Source: Gracilariopsis chorda
Lineage: Eukaryota; Rhodophyta; Florideophyceae; Gracilariales; Gracilariaceae
Direction of reading: 5' to 3'
Assembly: GCA_003194525.1 (NCBI GenBank)
Contig: NBIV01000005.1
Location: forward strand, 248,001-312,000
Length of the DNA stretch: 64,000 nt
Program-made: the position numbers and the translations under genes
Shown: positions 10,658 to 23,017 of the stretch, one piece after another
How positions within the stretch are numbered: the first letter of the stretch is position 1
Layout: each line of letters opens with the position of its first letter
Notes under the pieces: generated by a model
Databases searched by the model: none
The model's input: only the letters and a program-made list of their open reading frames with translations
Told to the model about the DNA's origin: nothing

Positions 10658-12617
10658 TTAAAATAGACTTAACATCGGAATATCATTGGGCATCGACGGG
10701 AATACTCGCTGCCAGCCTCCCATGTGTTCGCTTTGCTTATGGCTATCTCAGTAGACATAAGCGAAGTCAAGGTCATTGGCTGTGGCGAAATTCTGCGCTC
10801 CGCAAAGCCAATAACGAGACTTGTAATGGTTCTCTAGTATCTCGAGATAGCCATCGCTGACAAGCGTAATTTGAGTCCCCTTTGTGTAATATGTATGATA
10901 GACAACGACCAAACTACGATGGAGTTCTCAGCAGACGCTGCGCTGAATTTGTGCTTACAATTTGTGAAGACAATAGCAACCGCCAAAAGGCGCGGCCTCT
11001 CCATTCTGATGTTGTTCCGCACTTGTCGTTGCTACCATCCCCAACACCTGTGTCCCAATCTTCATGACAGTACCAACACCGCAGACCACAATTTTCAACG
11101 TAAATGAGGGAGAGTTCATGGTCCAAAATGATGTAGAATGCAATGCTGAAGACGCCGGTGACGCCTCTTGGGAAGCAGATGATACAGAAGAGTTTCCTGT
11201 AAGTGCTTTAGGATCCACATAAAAGCAGGAGTTGTACAACACGGTTGCATACTGTGAGAAATGGCATAGTTTGAGTGGTTTATATCTGTCTCAACCACAT
11301 CTTATCAAACGCGCTTATGCGCATAAGAAAGAATTGGGCTCGTTCAGCCTCTTTCTTAATACCTCGTACCTGAATTGCGTAAGAACATGGACTAGTAAAG
11401 AGCTTCTGAGGCGTGGAAAGCGAACGAAACCCCTTCGCATGGATGGGTTGCTAGCATATCTAGGTCTCGAACTTGCGACGTCTGTGCATCGTGTAAACAG
11501 GTTGAAGGATTATTGGTGCAAATCAGAACTTCGTAGCAATCCATTCTTCAAGGAGGTAATGGTAAGAGACACATTCATGAATATACGTGCTGCGCTACGA
11601 CTGTACTCTTCATATGATCCAGATCTCGCCGTTGTAGATCCCCTCTGGCATAGTCGTGCTATTCTTGAACACTTTGCAAGAAATTCCGCGTCTCTTGCAG
11701 TTCCCGTTGGCGTGAGCTCCTTGGATGAGAATACGGTGAGATGCAAAGGCCGCACAGCTGGTCGTTCGTACATGAAGAGCAAACCCATAAAGTTCGGGAT
11801 TAGGTTCTACGCCGTTGTAGGCTGGTCGCACGCTTATCTACATAGTCTGCAAGAAAATGGTTCTGGGAATAAGACTGGCCAAAGTCCAGTACAGAGGTAT
11901 ACAAAATTGTTCCGAAATCTGCGAGGAGCGGTAGAACGGAAGCTTGATTCGAAGCTGGTCCCGAGGTCGAGCCAATCCGCATTATGGTGTGCACAGATGG
12001 CACATCAGACCCAATTGCATGCCACACCCGTCGACGGACGACCTATGGTTATGGACAATTTCTACACTAGGCAAGTTTTAGCACGCCAACTCCATCGTCT
12101 GAATGACGGTGAGTATAGAGTCCTCGTTACCGTCAGATTCACAAATGTTGACGGCATAAACCGTCCTGCGCTAAAAGAAGCAATAACGGAGCTCAAACAT
12201 GCTCGAAGAGGAGATTGGCGATTAGATCAAGTTTTGGAGAAGAGCGAAAGTGGGCATTCTCGCGTGATAGTTGCACCGAGGGCCGGGTTTGTTGTTTTCA
12301 AAGACAGATCGGTGGTTTCCTTCTATACAAACGATTTGGCCGATACGCCTACTTCTCGTATTCACAAACCGGACAATCACGCAGTTAGTTGCGTTCACGG
12401 ACTGGCTCCGTTGCAGAGATGGACTGACGAAGAATCATTACAGTGCACAACTCTACAGGTGCCATCAATAATTGTCGCATACAATCTGTTTATGAACGGG
12501 GTAGACAGATTTGACCAATTCCGTTCTACAACTGCAACTGTGCAAAAGGAAAAGAGGGTGACGATGAGTATTATGACGTTCATTTTAGACGCAGCAATTA
12601 TCAACGCCCATGCTCTT

Positions 12618-13446
12618 TGTAGTGCAACGCCCTCAAGGAGGGATTCTTGGTACTTGACCGCTTTCCCGATATTATCGGTTGTGTAGTGTGTGTATGAACT
12701 ACGCCCCACAATAGTGGGTATGGACACGTGGGACACGGTTTTGGGTCAATTGGAAGTTGGCCACAGTAGTGGATGTTGCCACGAAATGTGGAGTATTTTA
12801 GTTAATAATATTTATTATTTTCACACCCATTTCTGGGAAGCTAGTACTTAGTGCGACAGCGCACTGCCGTCGCACCAGTAAACCTTCCCCAACAAGGGAT
12901 CCCAACCTGGGGAATTGGCTCTAGTTGTTGCCGCTTGCGCGCGTGCTCTACTCCTCCTTGGAGGGAAACGCCGTAAACCACGGGACATCTAACCCCCTTG
13001 CACATCTAAAGAGGCCCATACTTGGGAGTATAATTGTTCCAATCATATTGGTGTTTCGCACTGTATAGGGAGTCCTGTCCACCGGCATTGCCGTATCTGT
13101 TCGTCGCTCTCGCGACTCACTTCGTCCTTCCTTCCTCCTCTTCGCCCTTCCTTTTTCCCCTTTTTAGGATAGCACCTCCCGCTATCCGCGGCCCTCGTGT
13201 GCGCATCCGCTCACACACCTCCCACTTACGTGGAAACATACCTCTACTGAAGATCACACCCCGCTCACGCGGATACCGATTCTTCGCCTTCACCTCCCTG
13301 CGCGAGTCGCGACAGGTGTCCCTGGTCCTACAAACCGGCTTCGCCGTGACACCTCTGGGAGGGCTCTACCCAACTGGGTTCACCTCCACGGAGGAAAGAT
13401 CCCGAACGTCTTTCGGTGTTTCTCCCCTTTGGGGCGTTGCACCACA
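12618..13446 (+). repeat. 5' LTR of the gypsy element
   Basis: 829 bp, TG..CA ends, same length as the 3' copy. A TATAAT-like box (GAGTATAATTG) lies near 13027 and may mark the transcription start region. An open frame beginning near 13034 recurs in both LTRs but shows no known domain. Confidence 0.93.
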
Positions 13447-16400
13447 AAGTGGTCTTCTGACTTAGAATCGGTTTTTGTTTTCCTTCTTACGAGGTTTGTT
13501 TTTATTTACCGGAAGTTCCGTGATCGTTTCCCGTCGTAACGATATCTTCTCATGTCGAGGAATCCCTCCGATGCGGAGCCAGTGGTTACGCGTAGTCGCT
13601 CCCGCGACAACGCGGACACTTCCGAAGTTCGGTTCGTACCCCGTATCCCTATACGGACAATTTCCAGCCGTACTGGCGCCGCTTCATCGTGGAATGTTAC
13701 CCCCGACCGGGAACCCCGGAACCTCCTTTTGCCCTCGTTATCACCCCCGCAGGGGAATGCAGCATCGACTCCGGCTGTTGCCGCAGTGCCCCAGGCACCC
13801 CGGCCTGCTCTCGCTGTCGCAGCTTCAAGTCCCCGTGGAACGGGCGATAACACCCTTCAGGGGACTTCCCTGGAATCCCAGGTCCGTGCTCTGTGGACCG
13901 CCCATGACACCCTTGTACGGGAACTAAAATCCCTCCAAGAGGTGGTCTCGGCAACCCCCGTAAAGGAGGTCGCCGAGGAACTCCGTATTTTACGGTCTGA
14001 CGTCAACTCCGTGTTGGAGAGTTTGGGACAACCCGCCACCTTCATCGAAGGAGTTGAAGCCCGATTTGATCGGATTGGTGCCCGCCTGGAGACGCTGGAG
14101 CAGTTCGTCCTCATGGACAAACCATCCCCGGATGATCCGGTAAACGAGGCATCGCACAACGACCAGCTTTCTGGGAAGAAGAAACGCCGTCATCGACGGA
14201 AACACTACCGAAAATATTCGGACTCCGATTCTTCGACATCGTCGGACTCATCCCGAAACCATTCGGTTAGCTCGAGCTCCTCGGACTCCGACTCTGAGGA
14301 CGAGAAGCGAGGCTACTCCTCCCGCTCGAAGCGGTCATCGGCCACTGAAGGTGTGGTCCGAACCCGCCAGAAGGGGAGAAGACACCCCGGTCTCCGGGAA
14401 TTGAAACCGACAAACCCGGATTACCGGAAGCTTTTATCATACCAGTACTACCGGCTCGAAGACTCGTCACTTGGACGTACGCCCCGTGGTACGGGAAAGG
14501 TGCGAGAATGCATTAAGCGAATGCAGCTCTCGCTCCGCAACCAGTATTTTACTGGAGAAGACCCAGTCGTAGTACTGGATTTCCAATCCCGCTTTGTAGC
14601 GGAGGCCGATATCCTCGGTATGAATGAGGGACAAGCCTATTTGGCTTTACCGTATTTCTTACGGGAAGTGGCGGAGGACCAATACAACTCTGTCAGAGGA
14701 TCTTCTCGTGCCTCCGAGGGAGGAGTTACTTGCTGGCCAGAGGCTGTGCAGTATCTACTGCGCTCCTACGCCACAAACACCGCTATTCAGCAGGCTATCC
14801 TCGCTTTGCGAGATACACGCCAGCGTGCTGGAGAGACCGAGACCGATTACTCGGTGTGCCTTAACAAGGCTTTCCACAGATGTGGTAACGTATACCCCGC
14901 TGGGGAGCTCAGTACCATGTTCATCGATGGTCTTGACCCGGCAATCCGGAGTTTAGTTACCCGTTATCGGGAGGACAAGCGGAGGATCACCTATCTCGAG
15001 CTGGTCCAACACGCCCGAGCGGAAGGGGATGCACTTCGTGCAAGAACTCCGAACAATCGGTCTAAATCCGCCAAGGCGTTGTTGCTGGAAAGCGAAGCTT
15101 CCTCATTCCCGCTCACCGCGGATGGGAACCCTGGACAGGGATTTGATACCGTAGATTTGGTGCAGGAGGATGGTGTGTCGATACCCACCAGTGATTTACC
15201 GTCAACGACGGAGTTGACCCGTGATACGGGAACGGAAGACCCCGTTTTTTAAGGTGGGAACAGTCGGGTTCAACCCCAACGACTCCCGTTTTCAAACGGC
15301 CAATACCGTTATCAACGGCCTGGATGGACTGACACCCGCCCTGCGGTTCGCTTCTCCGATACTCGGAATAATAATCCGCGTGTCGCGCTATTGGCTCTCA
15401 TTTGCCACCTCTGCTATGCCCATGGCCATACCTCACCTCAGTGTATTTGTTCACTGAAGGATATGGCCAAGGTGGTGGCAAATTATGAGGCCCTCACTCC
15501 AGAGGAGAAACGTTCCGTCCCGACGGCTTCTTACCTCCGTGCTAAAACGGACTTTTCCCATGCCCTACCACAGACCCCGCGTGCGCGGCAAGCTTCATAC
15601 ACCCCGATTCGGGAGATCGCGCAACCATCCGTTGCAACCCCCGCTTATGCGGATAGAAACCCCCGTCAACGGGATGAAGCACTCGTTGTCGAGGAAACCA
15701 ACCCACCGCCGAAGGCGGAAAACTAACTGAGGGAGTCTCCCCTTTGGGAGAGGCGTCCTCAAGAACGAGGCTGTTGGCGCCCGAGGCGTCCTCGCCTCGC
15801 TCCCAGGTGAAAGTCCTCTCGAGGAAAGACACCGCTGACGCGGACTCTGCGCACCTCGGTGTGTTGCGTCGCCCGTGGATACGGAGTAAAAATCCCCGGA
15901 TCCCCGGTAGAGTCTTGGTCTTTGCCAAGCGCAATTATAAGGTCTATGCCGACCTTGGCCTTGATCCCCAGTTTATGGTGAGGTTTCTCACCGTCCTGGA
16001 TACAGGTGCAGGCCCCAACTTTGTTGTGGAATCATTGCTACCCCCGCTTGTGCGGTCTCGTATCCGCTCTGACGTGGTCCCCGACATTTCGGATGCAAAC
16101 AACAATCCGTTACAAACGGTGGGCACAGTGGACCTCGTCGTGAGACTTGGTACCTCTGTGGTGAAGTTGGACTTCATCGTTTGCCGTTCATTGGCCGCAC
16201 CAGTCACACTGGGATGTGATTACTGCGAGAGATTTGTCGACGCAATCAGGCCCCGCCTCAGGCGTGTAGAACTTGACGACGGATCGTCGGTTCCGATTGT
16301 TCGCCGCCCGCTAAAGCGGTCCTCTCGGAAACAAGTTCCGCTCCCTGCTGCGCAGGAACCACCGCCCGCGTCCCGCGAGTCCACCAAGCTCCGCGTCGCT

Positions 16401-19400
16401 GCCTCGGTTCCTATACCGGCTGAGTCCCAAGTCTGGGTGCAGGTAAATTCCCGTCAACACGGTCTTCGGGTTATACAAACCCTCGCCTCGTTGTACGAGA
16501 AATCCCAGCTGGCGCTGGCTAATGGAATTGTCTCCATTTCCCCGGATGTTCCTTTCCGGATATAGGTTCCCAACCTTGGCAAACACCCCCAGTATCTGGT
16601 AAAACACCAAGTAATTGGGAGTGCAGTCCCATCCTATGGGAATGCTGCCAACAAAGATGACAGCCGCCGATGTACTCGGAGTTACCACCTCTTCTGAGGA
16701 GTTCGCCCCGCCGTCCGAAGACGTCAAGTCTAACGAGGGGGAGGAAACCGCTACTTCAGCGTCGAACATACCGAGTAACTCGGAATTGCGAACCACACCT
16801 GTTCCACAGGACAATGCTCCATCTAGCAACGACCGGATTGACCCGGAAAAGTCACTTGAAGCACTGGACTTTAGCCACGTGCCAGAGTCGCACCGCGACA
16901 AACTCCGTACCATGTTACGGGAATTCACCACAATGTGGGATGGCTCGCTTGGCGAGATTAACGCAACGGAACACCGGATCGATTTAATCCCCGGTGCGCG
17001 ACCGGTTGCACAACCCCCTTACAGGGCAGCTCCGAAAGCTCGGGAAGAGGAGCAGTCCCAAGTGGACAAGATGCTCCGCGCAGGTGTGATTGAGCCCGCT
17101 CAATCACCCTGGGCATCCCCAGTTGTACTGGCTTTGAAGGCCGACGGAACCTGGAGGTTCTGTGTCGACTACCGCCGGCTCAATGCCGTGACTGTTAGGG
17201 ACACGTACCCTATCCCTCGTATGGACGAGTGTATTGACTCCCTCGGAGACGCCACCGTGTTCACGGCCCTTGATGCCAATTGGGGATATTGGCAAGTACC
17301 TGTCAGACAGGAGGATCGCGACAAAACCGCATTCACTTGCCACGCAGGAACGTACCGCTTCAAGCGGATGCCATTTGGGTTAACCAACGCCCCCGCCACC
17401 TTTCAGCGTGCAGTAGATATTCTACTCAACCGCTTTAAGTGGCGGAGTTGTCTGGTCTACCTTGATGATATTATCATCTTCTCCAACTCGTTGGACGACC
17501 ATCTCACTCACGTCCGAGACGTGCTGACCGTACTCCGCGATGCGGAAATTACCCTCAACTTGAGGAAATGCGAGTTTTTCACAGATACTGTGAAGTATCT
17601 GGGTCACATTATCCGTCCTGGACGGTTAGCGATCGAGAAAGCTCGAGTCAAATCCCTTGTCGAGGCGAAAGAGCCCCGTACTCAAACGGAACTGCGCTCC
17701 TTTCTGGGGCTGGTCAACGTCTATCGACGGTTTATCCCGAACTTTTCGGATACTGTGGCGCCCCTGAACGCGTTGCTGCGAAAGGGGAACCCCCCAAAAC
17801 TGGGAACATTTACGCCCGAGCAATCGGAAGCCTTCAACTCCTTGAAGGAGGCTGTCACATCAGCACCAATCCTACATCTCCCAAAACTTGGGTTGCCATA
17901 CTCCGTAGATACGGACTCGAGCGACTAACAAGTCAGGTGTGCTCTTTTTCAAACCACCCCCGAGGGGGAACGACATCCAATTGGTTATTGGTCGCGCTCG
18001 CTCAATGTTCATGAGCGGAACTACTCCGTATCGGAGAAAGAGTGCCTCGCCGTCGTATGGGCGATGACCACTCTGCGCCCCTACCTTATGGGAATTCACT
18101 TCACCGTGTACACGGATCATTCCTCATTGAGGTGGTTGATGAATATCTCCGACCCGTCGGGACGCCTCATGCGCTGGAGACTCCGCCTCGCGGAATATGA
18201 CTTTCAAGTCATTTATAAAAAAGGTGCGCAGAACACCCAGGCCGACGCTTTGTCGCGGTTACCCACAAGTGGGGAAGCACTCCCAACGGAGGATGATGAA
18301 GTCCCATGTTTCATGGCCATAGACCCGGATGATCCGGAATGTGCCGTCGAGGCTGGGCCAGAAAACTGGGACGAGGATGCTGACTTTGACGAACTACTCG
18401 CATCGCGAGATAAATCTGAGAACCCGTTACCGGGAAACTTTGTACCGGTATCACCGGAAGAAATGATCCGAGAACAATTCGGCGACCCATTCTGTACGAG
18501 GGTTCGTGCTCGTATCAACGGTGGTGAAGATCTCCCTTTCGGGGTAAACGACAAAGGCTACCTCGTAAGGAAGGTCGAAGCCCGCCCACAGATTGTGGTA
18601 ACTCATTCCCTGCAGTCGCGGGTGTTACATCTATCACACTACGCCCCCATTGGAGGTCACCCAGGTGGGAGGAAACTCTACCTAGCCCTGCGAAGGGATT
18701 TCTATTGGCCCGCCATGGCGGTGGATTGCTACGCAACCGTGCGGTTTTGTAGCGATCGCGCGACGAATCGCGTGAAACTCCGCAAAAATGCGAAGAACAT
18801 GAAACTATTCCCGGCAAGGGCGCCGCTCGAGTTTATCGCGATCGATATTCTCGGACCACTACCCACCACGAAACGTGGAAACAAGTTTCTACTTGTCATT
18901 ACTGACCGCTTTTCTAAGCTGGTACGGACTGTCCCTCTTCGGAGGATAACCGCTCTCACGGTGGCCCAGGCTCTGGTGACGCACTGGATTTCCGTCTACG
19001 GTCCCCCTGTGGAGGTGCTCTCCGATAACGGGAAACAGTTCGTGAGCAAGTTCTTCCAGGATGTTTGTCGCATCCTGGATGTCAAGAACTTGTTCACGAC
19101 TACCTACCACCCAGTGTAATGGGCAAGTTGAACGGTTTAACCGGACGTTACTCGCGGCGTTACGTTCCTACGTCGAAGACCACCCAAAGAACTGGGACAT
19201 GTACGCTGATGCGGTACCCTACGCGTACAATACGCAGGTACACCGGACTACCGGAGTTTTGCCATTCGAGTTGGTTCTATCTAGAACACCCCCGCCTGTG
19301 GCGCTGGAACCCCAAGCTACCTTGGACAATTTCCCATCAGTGGGTATCTACCGGCAGCAATGGAAGCAATGGCTTTCCAAGCTGGTCCCCGCTGCGCGGA

Positions 19401-21703
19401 AGTCGATGGCACGGGCCCAAGCCGCTTACAAGCGGGATTTTTATGCTCGCTTGCGAGGGAAACCGTCCCCAATTCGGGGGAATAACTACATCTTCATAAG
19501 GAAGGAGTGCTACAACCCGGAACGGGAGAAGCGCCATAAACTCTCGCCTGTGGCGGATGGACCATTCAAGTTCATCTCTGTGAACACCGAAACTGTCGTG
19601 GTAGAGATGGGCGACACGCACGAACGGGTTTCCCGTGATCGTGTTGTCCTTGCCCCTCCTCCCTCGTCAGAGGTAGTCCTGGATCCAGGCAACCCCGTTC
19701 CTACGGACTCTGCAACACCGGAACCATCCGGGAGTACTAGGCCTACGGTACTACCACACCCCAGCCGGGGACTCTCAGACCTACCGACTCTGTCCGACTC
19801 ACCGGCTCAGCCGGGTAATTCGGGCCTCTCAGCGCCCGCCCCTACCACGTCTGCTCCACTGGCGCGCATTTATACCCGCCAGGCGGGGAATGTTATCCCT
19901 TATCCCGCCACTCCGTCTAAGGAGGGGGAGGAGAACACTCGTTTTCGAGGAACGATATCGCCGTCGCAACGGGAAACACACCGTAACATACGGAACACTG
20001 ACCGTGGAGCACGGAGTATGTCACGCGACACTAATCCCCCGTTCCCAGGCAGTGCTGTGCAACAGGAACCAGACGCGCAGGCCCCGCAAAAGCGGCAAAT
20101 ACACCGTTTGTCACGGGAAAACGAGAAGCCTCCCTCCAATACCGCAGCATCGAAAATGCAATCGCCCGATCCATCCCCGGAGGCATCGCCACAAACGCGG
20201 GAAGTATACCGTGCTACACGGGAAGTTGAAGCGCAACTACCGCAAACCACTGTCAGGGGAGGATCCCCGATAAGGGAGTATGGTGACGATTGCCCCCAAT
20301 CCCCTGGGCAGAGCGATGCATCGAAGCCGCCATTGGCGGATGCCCCCGCGGAAGCGGTTCAATTAGGTCGATCAGACCCGCGCCCTGCGGAGAAGAGGCG
20401 CCCAGATACACCAGCGCCGCTGGGAAATCCCCACACCCAACCTGGGGAAAAATGCAGCCAAGCCGCAGTCGAAGCTTTAAGCCCTGGCTCGCAAGCACCG
20501 GAAACGCCTCCCGTCGTTAACGGAATCGAAGCCCCCGCTACGGGGAATAATTTGCGCCAACCCCCGCAACGCAGTGGCGAAGAACCGAGGAACTCGGGAA
20601 AAACGCGCGCCATGGCACGCTCGAAACCGGTCGTACCGGACGCTGCTCCTCCTCATGGAGATGGTGCACCGCGCTTAGCGGCAATTCCCCTGAAAAGGGT
20701 GTCATCGGCACCTGCCCGGCACCCCCCAATGGGGAATTTTGACCAAAATACCGGTGTACCGGAGTTAGCCCCAGGCAACCCGTCAGTAGCCGGGGACACC
20801 ACGGCATCGCCGGAACGTATGGTGCAGAGCGCTCGTGCGCCTGGCAGGGAGGCGGTTTGCCACCCAATCACCGTGTCGCACGGGACCCCCCAGGGGATTG
20901 TGGAAATGTTGATCCCGCAGGAGCGGTCATCTTCCCGCAAACTCGCGGTTCGTGAGCTCAACGGCGAAGGCGGAACCCAAGTCCCCCACCGACTGGCGGT
21001 TCGCCCGCAATACCGCGAAAGCGGAAATGAACCTGCCCCAATGGGGAATGACTCGCCGGTGAAAACCGTGGCACCACACACCCTCTTGAGGGATATCTTC
21101 CCGCGTGAGCAGCGGCCGCTATCACAGCGCACGGCAACGCCGGAGTTATCGCCGAACACCCTGCTAAGAGACATTATACCGCACAGCCGGCAGCCCCCGC
21201 ATGGAAGTACAACCACCACCCGGCACGGCCGGCAGGTCTACGAACGGGAGTTCGTAGTAGACCGACTTGTCGGACACACCTGGGACCAGGATGGTATGCT
21301 ACAATACTGCGTCCGCTGGTACGGGTACGACCCCAGTGGGGATACGTGGGAGCCAATGGAACACCTCCCACGGTCGCAGGTCCTGCGATACCACCGTCAA
21401 ACGGGAACTGCAGCCCCAACCACGCTGGTTAATGCCGAAGTTGGGTAACGTTGCCGCGCGAGCGGAGAGCGATAGGAAAGGATAACAAGGCAAGGTCCGT
21501 CCAAGACGGGGAACTCAAACGAGAATCACCGTTCTAAACGGGAAAGTTTATTCAAGGGAGCAGCTAGCTCCCCACAACACTGTACTACACTAGCTGGCTA
21601 TGCCAGGAAAGGAGAACCGGAAACGGCGCACGCGCTTTTATCACCCATTTTCGTCTGGGAACCCTCCGCGTCCGCGGTCGTTTTCCCGTCTTAGGGGGGG
21701 ATA

Positions 21704-22532
21704 TGTAGTGCAACGCCCTCAAGAAGGGATTCTTGGTACTTGAACGCTTTCCCGATATTATCGGTTGTGTAGTGTGTGTATGAACCACGCCCCACTATGG
21801 TGGATATGGACACGTGGGACACGGTTTTGGGTCAATTGGCGGTTGGCCACAGTAGTGGATGTTGCCACGAAATGTGGAGTATTTTAGTTAATAATATTTA
21901 TTATTTTCACACCCATTTCTGGGAAGCTAGTACTTAGTGCGACAGCGCACTGCCGTCGCACCAGTAAACCTTCCCCAACAAGGGACCCCAACCTGGGGAA
22001 TTGGCTCTAGTTGTTGCCGCTTGCGCGCGTGCTCTACTCCTCCTTGGAGGGAAACGCCGTAAACCACGGGACATCTAACCCCCTTGCACATCTAAAGAGG
22101 CCCATACTTGGGAGTATAATTGTTCCAATCATATTGGTGTTTCGCACTGTATAGGGAGTCCTGTCCACCGGCATTGCCGTATCTGTTCGTCGCTCTCGCG
22201 ACTCACTTCGTCCTTCCTTCCTCCTCTTCGCCCTTCCTTTTTCCCCTTTTTAGGATAGCACCTCCCGCTATCCGCGGCCCTCGTGTGCGCATCCGCTCAC
22301 ACACCTCCCACTTACGTGGAAACATACCTCTACTGAAGATCACACCCCGCTCACGCGGATACCGATTCTTCGCCTTCACCTCCCTGCGCGAGTCGCGACA
22401 GGTGTCCCTGGTCCTACAAACCGGCTTCGCCGTGACACCTCTGGGAGGGCTCTACCCAACTGGGTTCACCTCCACGGAGGAAAGATCCCGAACGTCTTTC
22501 GGTGTTTTTCCTTTTTGGGTCATTGCACCACA
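21704..22532 (+). repeat. 3' LTR of the gypsy element
   Basis: 829 bp copy of 12618-13446 preceded by a run of seven or more G (21694-21700). It differs from the 5' copy at about 14 positions by eye, nearly all in the first 210 and last 35 bp. Confidence 0.93.
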
Positions 22533-23017
22533 CTCTTCTAGATGCCATATCGAAACCCGGAGACGCCATTATTGACGCTTCGCTAATGAAGCAACGAATT
22601 ATTCAGGCGCTAGTACACGATCATGTAGAATACAAGCAGGTAAGAGCCTCATTGTCGGCAGTTGCTCCGACAAACGACTCCATAGTCCCCAACACCGCGC
22701 CAAATTCCTCAACGGGGGATCTTCATCTTTTGCTGGAGACTGAAGGCAGAAAGAGTGGGAACTGCGTCTTGTGCGGTTTGTTGTCAGTAGAAAAATGTGG
22801 CGGGTACACCATGTTTTCTTGTGCAGAATGTCAACGAGGTTTCCATGTGAACTGCTTTTCTCTTTTTCACCATCCCGAGGCCATTCGTAATATTCGTCCT
22901 GTTGTTTACAACGCCGTAATACGCGCAAAAGTGAAACTATTCTCTAAGAATTATCGGAACCGACGGAACAAAGTGACTGCTAATCTATCCACTTCAAAGG
23001 TTTTGTTCAAGACATAA

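Larger units (their letters stand above)
12618..22532 (+). mobile_element. Ty3/gypsy LTR retrotransposon, chromovirus type (fossil, young)
   Basis: Two 829 bp LTRs (12618-13446 and 21704-22532) begin TGTAGTGC and end CACCACA, flanked by a CTCTT target duplication (12613-12617 and 22533-22537). Parts in order: gag about 13.55-15.25 kb with a coiled coil, an Arg/Ser-rich patch and a capsid-like core; a CCHC zinc knuckle near 15.4 kb; aspartic protease (DTGA) near 16.0 kb; reverse transcriptase with YLDD near 17.46 kb; RNase H about 17.9-18.25 kb; integrase with the GPF/Y module about 18.6-19.66 kb; a long Pro-rich linker; and a chromodomain at about 21.24-21.40 kb. A purine tract abuts the 3' LTR. 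The coding part is broken in a handful of places (about four). LTRs are about 98% identical by eye, so the insertion is fairly recent. Confidence 0.95.
11064..23017 (+). pseudogene. piggyBac-type (DDE_Tnp_1_7) transposase, interrupted
   Basis: The main frame runs from about 11232 to 12617, stops at the gypsy insertion, and resumes in the same frame after it at 22538-23017; together about 620 residues. Signatures: VSSLDENTV (first Asp), then GRSYMKSKPIKFG, VMDNFYTRQVL (second Asp), and YNLFMNGVDRFDQFR (third Asp, the family's most conserved block). The C-terminus after the insertion carries a Cys/His cluster, CVLCG..CAECQRGFHVNC, as in the zinc-binding tail of piggyBac transposases. Upstream, 11064-11190 encodes an acidic stretch (AEDAGDASWEADDTEEFP) typical of the N-terminus, separated by a 30 bp GTAAGT..AAAGCAG segment that may be a tiny intron. 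The gypsy insertion disables the gene. Confidence 0.88.

Noticed and set aside
13034-13465. Open frame repeated in both gypsy LTRs
   Set aside because: It lies wholly in LTR sequence, has no domain, and recurs only because the LTR is duplicated.
19900-20250. Minus-strand open frames across the Pro-rich linker of the gypsy element
   Set aside because: Antisense shadows of a GC-rich low-complexity coding stretch.
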